From assembly GCA_008297795.1 (NCBI GenBank), contig VBQP01000026.1, positions 1-10,377 of the forward strand: DNA of 10,377 bases, written 5' to 3'. The position numbers and the translations under genes are program-made. The notes below the pieces were generated by a model. The model did not search any database. It was not told where the DNA came from and saw only the letters and a program-made list of their open reading frames with translations. This stretch comes from Thermoplasmata archaeon. GTDB lineage: Archaea; Thermoplasmatota; E2; UBA202; DSCA01. Shown in pieces: positions 5,989 through 10,377 of this stretch; the stretch's first letter is position 1; every line of letters begins with the position of its first letter.

Positions 5989-6783
5989 ATGAAATCGATA
6001 CAGCCAAGAAAGCAGAGAAAGAATCTATACAATGCCCCACTTCATAAAAGGAGGAAGTGGCTTGCGTCCCATCTTGCAGAGGATTTGATGCTCAAATACA
6101 ACAAAAGGAGCGTTCCTGTGGTGAGGGGCGATACAGTAAAAGTTGTTAGAGGAAATTTTAAGAATCACGTGGACAAGGTAAGAGAGGTAGACCTTGTCAG
6201 GCAGGTAATAGAAGTGGAAGGCGTTGTCACGACAAAAGTGGATGGGAGCAAGGTTCCGAGACCCATACATCCCTCAAATGTCATAATAACAAAACTCAAC
6301 CTCACGGACCCGAAAAGAAGGGAGAAACTCGAACGCGGCTTATCAGAGGAAGCAAGGAAGGAAATAGAAATGGAAGCCAAGAAACAGATTGAAGAGGAAA
6401 GACTTGAGGAGGAACGCAGAAAGGAAGAAGAGGCAAGGAAAGCGGCAGAAGAGGAAGCAGAGGAAGAAGAAGCCGAGGAGGAAACGGTGTCAGAGGAGGT
6501 ACAGGAACAACCAGAAAAGCAGCAAGTAGAGGAAGAGATAAAAGAACCAGAAGAGCAGGCAGAACAACCAGAAGAGGAATCGCCTAAGGAAGCAGAGAAA
6601 GCTGAAGAACTGCCAGAGGAAGTGAGTGAAGAAGAAAAGGAGATAGAGGAGGAACCTGAGGAAGTAGAGGAAGTACAGGAAGAGGTAGAAGAGCAGAAGC
6701 AGGTCGGGGAAGAAGAGCTGGCAGAGGGAAAGAAGAAAGATAAAGGAGCAGAAGATTTAAATAATAAGGATATTGAGGGATGA
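5989..6783 (+). CDS. rpl24: Large-subunit ribosomal protein uL24 (L24) with long glutamate-rich tail
   Basis: uL24 is an assembly-initiating 23S rRNA binder located near the tunnel exit. Residues 1-118 form the archaeal core: the N-terminal RKQRKNLYNAPLHKRRK, a KOW domain starting at SVPVVRGDTVKVVRGNFK (41-58), and HPSNVIITKLNLTDPKRREKLERG. Archaeal uL24 normally ends around residue 120. Here a further 145 residues follow: first a mixed-charge, helix-forming stretch (119-150), then an acidic region in which 49 of residues 151-250 are glutamate and none are aspartate, and finally a short KKKDKG end. There is no frameshift or stop between core and tail. The start follows the uL14 TGA by 4 nt with only a TGAT remnant as SD. 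The core call is firm; the tail is probably disordered or coiled-coil, and its function is unknown. Confidence 0.94.
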   Translation: MKSIQPRKQRKNLYNAPLHKRRKWLASHLAEDLMLKYNKRSVPVVRGDTVKVVRGNFKNHVDKVREVDLVRQVIEVEGVVTTKVDGSKVPRPIHPSNVIITKLNLTDPKRREKLERGLSEEARKEIEMEAKKQIEEERLEEERRKEEEARKAAEEEAEEEEAEEETVSEEVQEQPEKQQVEEEIKEPEEQAEQPEEESPKEAEKAEELPEEVSEEEKEIEEEPEEVEEVQEEVEEQKQVGEEELAEGKKKDKGAEDLNNKDIEG

Positions 6784-6787
6784 TAAT

Positions 6788-7492
6788 ATGGCACATTTGA
6801 AGAGGATAACGGTTCCGAGGACATGGCCCGTGGAGAGAAAGACAAAGAAATGGTCGGCAAGACCTTCACTCGGTCCCCATCCAATAGAAAAAAGCGTTCC
6901 GCTGTTGATAGTGGTAAGGGACTACCTGGAATATGCTGATACTGCCAGGGGCGCAAAGAACATAATAAGTTCAAGGAAAATACTGGTTGACGGAATCGTG
7001 AGGACAGATATGAAATTCCCCTGCGGCTTGATGGATGTCGTCTCCGCTCCGGAAGCGGGAGAGCACTTCCGTGTATTGATAGATTACAAAGGTATTATAC
7101 GTCTTGTGCCATTATCAGCCGAGGAGGCAAAGTGGAAACTTTGCAGGATAGAAAATAAAACGACGGTCAAAGGTGGCAAGATTCAGTTAAATCTTCACGA
7201 TGGAAGGAATATGATTGCTGAGGGGGATTATAAAACAGGAGATGTGCTGAAGATATCCATACCTGACCAGCAGATTATGGAGGTGCTGCCCTTCGAGAAA
7301 GGGATGAAGGCACTCATAACAGGCGGAAAACATGTTGGCGAGATATCAGAGATAGAGGAAAAGGAAATAACAAGAAGTTCGAAGCCCAATATCATAAAAT
7401 TGAAGGATTTCTCAACCATAGAGCCGTATGTTTTTCCTGTCGGAAAGGATAACCCGCTGATAAAGCTACCGGAGGTGAAGGTGTATGGCTGA
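6788..7492 (+). CDS. rps4e: Small-subunit ribosomal protein eS4 (S4e)
   Basis: eS4 is an archaeal/eukaryote-specific 30S protein of the body. The 234-residue product has the N-terminal MAHLKRITVPRTWPVERK with KKWSARPSLGPHP. An S4-type RNA-binding region follows, VPLLIVVRDYLEYADTARGAKNIISSRKILVDGIVRTDMKFPCGLMDVV (about 37-85), then a central domain with LCRIENKTTVKGGKIQLNLHDGRN. The KOW motif is at FEKGMKALITGGKHVGEISEIE (169-190), and the protein ends PYVFPVGKD. A TTG 15 nt upstream is in frame, but the ATG at 6788 gives the family start. It is preceded by GAGGGATGAT (6775-6784), an imperfect SD that runs through the uL24 stop. It overlaps uL5 by 8 nt. Confidence 0.96.
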   Translation: MAHLKRITVPRTWPVERKTKKWSARPSLGPHPIEKSVPLLIVVRDYLEYADTARGAKNIISSRKILVDGIVRTDMKFPCGLMDVVSAPEAGEHFRVLIDYKGIIRLVPLSAEEAKWKLCRIENKTTVKGGKIQLNLHDGRNMIAEGDYKTGDVLKISIPDQQIMEVLPFEKGMKALITGGKHVGEISEIEEKEITRSSKPNIIKLKDFSTIEPYVFPVGKDNPLIKLPEVKVYG

Positions 7493-7991
7493 TATGAAGA
7501 AACCCAGGATTGAAAAAGTGACAGTAAATATCGGTGTCGGCGAGGGCGGCGAGCGGCTCCGCAAGGCAGAGCAGGTACTGCAGGAAATAACTCATCAGAA
7601 ACCTATTCTCACAATATCAAAGACCATAAACAAGGACTGGGGAATAAGAAAAGGAATGCCCATAGGCTGCAAGGTAACACTCAGGGGAGAAAAGGCAATT
7701 GATTTTCTTAAAAGGGCTCTCTGGACAAGAAACAATAAAATCGCTGACTGGTCATTTGATAAGGAGGGAAACGTTTCTTTTGGAATATCTGACCATACGG
7801 AATTCGAGGGAATGAAATATGACCCCAACATAGGAATATTTGGCATGGATATCTGCGTGACAATGGAGAGACCGGGATACAGAATAAAAAAGAGGAGAAT
7901 AAACAGGAAAAAAGTTCCCCACAGACACCGCATGACACCGGAGGAGACAATGGAATTTCTGAAAGAAGAGTTGAATGTTGAGGTGGTGTGA
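7485..7991 (+). CDS. rpl5: Large-subunit ribosomal protein uL5 (L5)
   Basis: uL5 binds 5S rRNA in the central protuberance and contacts the P-site tRNA. The 168-residue product has the archaeal pattern: KPRIEKVTVNIGVGEGGERLRKAEQVL, TISKTINKDWGIRKGMPIGCKVTLRGEKAIDFLKRAL, then FGISDHTEFEGMKYDPNIGIFGMDICVTMERPGYRIKKRR. The ATG at 7485 has a strong SD, GGAGGTGA (7471-7478), 6 nt upstream inside eS4. A second in-frame ATG at 7494 is less well placed. The stop overlaps the uS14 start in TGATG. Confidence 0.96.
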   Translation: MADMKKPRIEKVTVNIGVGEGGERLRKAEQVLQEITHQKPILTISKTINKDWGIRKGMPIGCKVTLRGEKAIDFLKRALWTRNNKIADWSFDKEGNVSFGISDHTEFEGMKYDPNIGIFGMDICVTMERPGYRIKKRRINRKKVPHRHRMTPEETMEFLKEELNVEVV

Positions 7992-8149
7992 TGGTAAAAA
8001 TAAAGGAAAAGAAAAAGGAATATGGGAGAAACAAAGGATGTGACAGATGCGGGAGGAAAAGGGGACTCATAAGAAGATACGGACTGCATCTCTGCCGTCA
8101 GTGTTTCCGTGAGACAGCAGAAGAAATAGGATTCAAAAAATATTCCTGA
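7991..8149 (+). CDS. rps14: Small-subunit ribosomal protein uS14, zinc-ribbon form (S14)
   Basis: uS14 is a 30S head protein close to the decoding site. This 52-codon gene is short and easily overlooked. Translation from the ATG at 7991 gives a basic protein with a four-cysteine zinc ribbon, C17-x2-C20 and C35-x2-C38, embedded in GCDRCGRKRGLIRRYGLHLCRQCFRE, the standard archaeal signature. The C-terminus GFKKYS is also typical. Family length is about 50-56 residues, so the gene is complete. The start overlaps the uL5 TGA by 1 nt, and AGGTGG (7981-7986) serves as SD. It is the last gene of this transcription block; uS8 would usually follow but does not. Confidence 0.95.
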   Translation: MVKIKEKKKEYGRNKGCDRCGRKRGLIRRYGLHLCRQCFRETAEEIGFKKYS

Positions 8150-8162
8150 TTTCCTCTTTTTC
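8150..8162 (+). terminator. T-tract after uS14, probable archaeal terminator
   Basis: A pyrimidine-rich run that ends in five T residues (8157-8161) follows the uS14 stop directly. No GC-rich hairpin is visible, which fits archaeal intrinsic termination on oligo-T. It may only attenuate transcription, so that some RNA reads into infB. Confidence 0.45.
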
Positions 8163-8163
8163 C

Positions 8164-8184
8164 ATAAAATTAAAAAATTATTTT
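8164..8184 (+). promoter_or_regulatory. Probable promoter of infB (AT-rich box A region)
   Basis: The rest of the 60-nt gap between uS14 and infB contains 21 consecutive A/T bases. A TATA-like element near 8174-8182 would place transcription start at about 8200-8207, only a few bases before the ATG at 8210. No convincing SD precedes that ATG (only GTGGGAT at 8199-8205), so infB mRNA may be leaderless or nearly so. This contrasts with the SD-led genes upstream. Confidence 0.45.
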
Positions 8185-8209
8185 CAATACTTTATGTCGT
8201 GGGATAAAA

Positions 8210-9961
8210 ATGGGGAACGAAAGTTATATCCGCCAGCCAATCGTTTCGGTTCTGGGGCATGTTGACCATGGAAAAACAACACTACTTGATTATATAAGGG
8301 GCAGTGCAGTCACAGCAAGGGAGGCTGGTGCAATCACCCAGCATATAGGGGCAACTGAAGTTCCCATAGATGTTATACACGAATTGTGCGGCAAACTGCT
8401 GGGGGGAAAGAAGTTTCATGTTCCAGGATTGCTTTTTATAGACACCCCGGGACATCATGCATTCACCACACTGCGCTCCAGGGGGGGAGCGCTCGCCGAC
8501 CTGGCTGTTCTGGTGGTTGATATAAATGACGGGCTGATGCCCCAGTCCATAGAGGCAATAAATATATTGAAAAATTACAGGACACCTTTTGTAGTCGCAG
8601 TGAATAAAATAGATACGATACAGGGCTGGAAGAAGGTGGAGGGCGGCATCGGCAGGCGCATTGAACAGCAGAACAGCAGAACAGCCCAGATATTTGATGA
8701 GAAATTTTATGAGATGGTGGAAAGACTTTTCGAGCAGGGCTTTTCCTCTGACAGATATGATCGCATAAGGGACTTCAGGAAAAACGTTGCCCTTGTTCCC
8801 ATATCTGCAAAGACAGGCGAGGGCATACCTGAGTTGCTAATGGTGCTTGTGGGGCTTGCACAGCGATTCCTTGAAGATAATCTCGTTACGGAAAACGGTC
8901 CTGCTGAAGGCACAGTCCTGGAAGTGAAGGAAGAGAAAGGACTCGGGACCACAATAGATGTCATAATATACAGCGGGAGGATAAAAAGCGGAGATACCAT
9001 AGTTGTGGGCGGAAAAAGCAAGCCATGCGTTACGAATGTGAGGGCTCTGCTGAAACCAAAACCACTTGACGAGATAAGAGACCCTTCGGAGAGATTCAGC
9101 AATGTGAAGGAGGTGAGTGCGGCAACGGGAATAAAAATAGCCGCTGCAGGTCTTGAAGACGTTTTTGCAGGTGCTCCCCTTCGTGTTGCGGGAGAAAACA
9201 TACAGGAGGATATCGACAAAATAAAAAATGAGATGAGAATAGATATAAAAACCGCTGATGAGGGGATAATAATAAAGGCTGATGCTGTCGGCTCAATAGA
9301 AGCGCTTGCCAACATATTCAGGGATGTACCCATAAGGAAAGCAGATGTGGGACCTGTATCAAAAAAGGATGTAATCGAGGCAGGAACAAATGAGGACCCT
9401 GTCAACAGGGTAGTTCTGGGATTCAATGTTAAAGTCCTTCCAGAGGCGGAAAAGGAAATGGCATCATCTGATGTGAACATAATAAGCAGCAAAGTGATAT
9501 ACCATCTACTCGAAGAATTTGAAAAGTGGAAGGAGCAAAAAGCCAGGGAAGTGGAGGAGGAGAGAAGGAAGGAGATTGTATATCCTGGCATGATACTTTT
9601 CCTTCCGGACTATACCTTCAGGGTTAGCAAGCCTGCTGTCATAGGCGTGAGGGTGCTTGCAGGAGAAATAAGACCTGAGCAGAAACTGATGAGGGAAGAC
9701 GGCAGAACAATAGGAAAGATAAAGAGCATACAGAGCGAGGGCAGAAACGTGGAAAAGGCAACGCAGGGAATGGAGGTGGCAATTTCAATTGAAGGAGCGA
9801 CAGTAGGCAGACAGATAAAACCTGAGGATGTGCTTTATGTGGACATGCCCCAGGAGGCAGTGAGAAAACTTATGGATATGAAACTCTCTCCGGATGAGCA
9901 GGACGTTATAGAAAAAGTGATAAAAATAAAGCGCAAGAGCGACAAATTCTGGGGCACCTAA
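8210..9961 (+). CDS. infB: Translation initiation factor aIF5B (archaeal IF-2, subunit-joining GTPase)
   Basis: aIF5B is a cytosolic translational GTPase that promotes joining of the ribosomal subunits and stabilises initiator tRNA binding. The 583-residue protein has no bacterial-type N-terminal extension and starts almost at the G domain, as archaeal forms do. GTPase motifs are visible: G1 GHVDHGKT (16-23), switch I with AITQHIGAT (41-49), G3 DTPGH (78-82), G4 NKID (132-135) and G5 SAK (199-201). H82, after DTPG, is the catalytic histidine position. Domain II starts around 233 (GPAEGTVLEVKEEKGLGTTIDV). The later part has the domain III and IV segments, including a charged helix near 436-454 and YPGMILFLPDYTFRVSKPAVIGVRVLAGEI. 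No intein interrupts it. ATG 8210 is the first in-frame start after the uS14 gap. It has its own probable promoter. Confidence 0.97.
   Translation: MGNESYIRQPIVSVLGHVDHGKTTLLDYIRGSAVTAREAGAITQHIGATEVPIDVIHELCGKLLGGKKFHVPGLLFIDTPGHHAFTTLRSRGGALADLAVLVVDINDGLMPQSIEAINILKNYRTPFVVAVNKIDTIQGWKKVEGGIGRRIEQQNSRTAQIFDEKFYEMVERLFEQGFSSDRYDRIRDFRKNVALVPISAKTGEGIPELLMVLVGLAQRFLEDNLVTENGPAEGTVLEVKEEKGLGTTIDVIIYSGRIKSGDTIVVGGKSKPCVTNVRALLKPKPLDEIRDPSERFSNVKEVSAATGIKIAAAGLEDVFAGAPLRVAGENIQEDIDKIKNEMRIDIKTADEGIIIKADAVGSIEALANIFRDVPIRKADVGPVSKKDVIEAGTNEDPVNRVVLGFNVKVLPEAEKEMASSDVNIISSKVIYHLLEEFEKWKEQKAREVEEERRKEIVYPGMILFLPDYTFRVSKPAVIGVRVLAGEIRPEQKLMREDGRTIGKIKSIQSEGRNVEKATQGMEVAISIEGATVGRQIKPEDVLYVDMPQEAVRKLMDMKLSPDEQDVIEKVIKIKRKSDKFWGT
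8663..8685 (+). repeat. infB: 8-bp direct tandem repeat inside infB
   Basis: GAACAGCA occurs nearly three times in a row (8663-8670, 8671-8678, and 7 of 8 bases at 8679-8685), encoding EQQNSRTA around residues 152-159. Because the unit is not a multiple of three, slippage by one copy would shift the infB frame. The encoded region lies in the GTPase domain between G4 and G5. Confidence 0.75.
9911..9927 (-). terminator. Possible oligo-T terminator for the minus-strand IMPACT-family gene
   Basis: Read on the minus strand, this stretch has two T5 runs (complements of A5 at 9912-9916 and 9922-9926), 30-50 nt beyond the IMPACT-family stop. It lies inside the coding 3' end of infB (lysine codons), so it may be only codon composition. 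No hairpin is apparent. Confidence 0.3.
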
Positions 9962-10332
9962 TCTTTTTCGCGCCAGTTTTTTATTGCGAATTCTCCTGCT
10001 TCTCTAAAAGCGCGTGAAACCCCGCCAACCCCGAGCTTCGTGCCGCCGAAAATTCTGGATACAACCAGAGCATGTGCATCCAGTTCATATTTCTCCAGTA
10101 TTTCCATAAGCACTCTGCCAGGATGTCCCACCTCACCGTCGTCCTTAAATGATTTTATTTCATTTCCTCCATCAAAAAACCTCATGGCATAGCAATGGTG
10201 GCATGCTTTTTTGTATTCTCGCCTGTGAATTTTTATTATTTCTTCAATTTCTCCAGGGTTATCCAGTTTGTAAAGGTGGGCAAAGAATCGGGAGCGTTTG
10301 ACGACCATTTTAACGGCTGAAAGTTCGTTCAT
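9958..10332 (-). CDS. IMPACT/YigZ-family protein (UPF0029 domain), single-domain form
   Basis: The 124-residue product is a single UPF0029/IMPACT N-type domain. Visible motifs are KRSRFFAHL (12-20), CHHCYAM (44-50), DDGEVGHPG (64-72) and SRIFGGTKLGVGGVSRAF (92-109), which match the family's SRF, H-x-C-Y-A, DDGEP and RYFGGxKLGxGGLxRAY blocks. It lacks the C-terminal ferredoxin-like DUF1949 domain of bacterial YigZ (about 200 residues), and it lacks the RWD domain of eukaryotic IMPACT. IMPACT inhibits Gcn2 signalling by binding Gcn1 in eukaryotes; the archaeal role is unknown. It converges on infB with a 4-nt overlap of the two stop codons. ATG at 10332 has no SD but has a TATA-like element about 25 nt upstream, so a leaderless mRNA is likely. 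The domain call is strong; the function is not known. Confidence 0.88.
   Translation of the reverse strand: MNELSAVKMVVKRSRFFAHLYKLDNPGEIEEIIKIHRREYKKACHHCYAMRFFDGGNEIKSFKDDGEVGHPGRVLMEILEKYELDAHALVVSRIFGGTKLGVGGVSRAFREAGEFAIKNWREKD
9964..9982 (+). terminator. Possible oligo-T terminator for infB
   Basis: Two T runs on the plus strand, T5 (9964-9968) and T6 (9977-9982), follow the infB stop within 3-21 nt. They lie within the 3' coding end of the opposing gene. The short CGCGCCAG between them is not a clear hairpin, but archaeal RNA polymerase can stop at T tracts alone. Confidence 0.45.
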
Positions 10333-10349
10333 CTGGATTTATAACTGCA

Positions 10350-10362
10350 GATAAATTTTAAT
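10350..10362 (-). promoter_or_regulatory. TATA-like element of the IMPACT-family gene
   Basis: On the minus strand the sequence reads ATTAAAATTTATC, an A/T-rich box A-like element centred about 24 nt upstream of the ATG at 10332. This spacing would start transcription at or next to the start codon. A second candidate, TTATAAAT (10344-10337), is too close to the ATG to drive a transcript that includes it. Confidence 0.45.
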
Positions 10363-10377
10363 TCTTTGCATATGGGG

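Noticed and set aside
6165..6974. Minus-strand open frame (269 codons) rich in serine opposite uL24
   Set aside because: The polyserine is the reverse complement of GAA/GAG/GCA codons in the glutamate tail, so it is a shadow and not a gene.
8150..8209. Small gene or structured RNA in the uS14-infB gap
   Set aside because: Sixty AT-rich bases with no GC stem and no open frame with an SD. A terminator and a promoter explain it better.
8707..9591. Minus-strand open frame (294 codons) opposite infB
   Set aside because: It lies wholly within the certain aIF5B gene, shows no family motifs and has no promoter or SD of its own.
8210..9961. Possible intein in aIF5B
   Set aside because: The GTPase motifs run continuously with normal spacing and the 583-residue length is the usual archaeal size, so none is present.

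Overview
This window is the 5' part of an archaeal ribosomal-protein (r-protein) supercluster, followed by the archaeal IF-2/aIF5B gene and, on the opposite strand, an IMPACT/YigZ-family gene. The archaeal assignment rests on r-proteins of archaeal/eukaryotic type (eS4, zinc-ribbon uS14, archaeal uL2/uL3/uL4 forms), on aIF1 and the RNase P protein Rpp29 sitting inside the operon, and on AT-rich TATA-like promoters. The gene content and protein style look euryarchaeal. The long charged tails on uS3 and uL24 may suit a Thermoplasmatota-like or other uncultured lineage, but that placement is an inference and cannot be settled from the sequence alone.

Layout: a TATA-like box at 3-10 precedes sixteen tightly packed plus-strand genes: uL3, uL4, uL23, uL2, uS19, uL22, uS3, uL29, aIF1, Rpp29, uS17, uL14, uL24, eS4, uL5 and uS14 (60-8149). 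Junctions are 0-9 nt gaps or 1-8 nt overlaps, mostly with Shine-Dalgarno (SD) motifs inside the preceding gene's end, which implies one transcript with translational coupling. uS14 (52 codons) is short and easily missed. A 60-nt AT-rich gap (8150-8209) holds a T-tract and a probable new promoter for infB (8210-9961). The minus-strand IMPACT-family gene (9958-10332) converges on infB, and their stop codons overlap by 4 nt.

The genes work together in translation: large- and small-subunit r-proteins, start-codon selection (aIF1), subunit joining (aIF5B) and tRNA 5' maturation (Rpp29). No mobile element, CRISPR array, tRNA or defence system is visible, and almost every base is accounted for.

Three things are worth a second look. 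uS3 carries a KKEE linker and a C-terminal helix-hairpin-helix domain. uL24 carries a tail of about 145 residues that is nearly half glutamate over its central 100 residues. The usual archaeal cluster stops after uS14, with infB where uS8, uL6 and the following genes are normally expected. I saw no clearly undescribed system.
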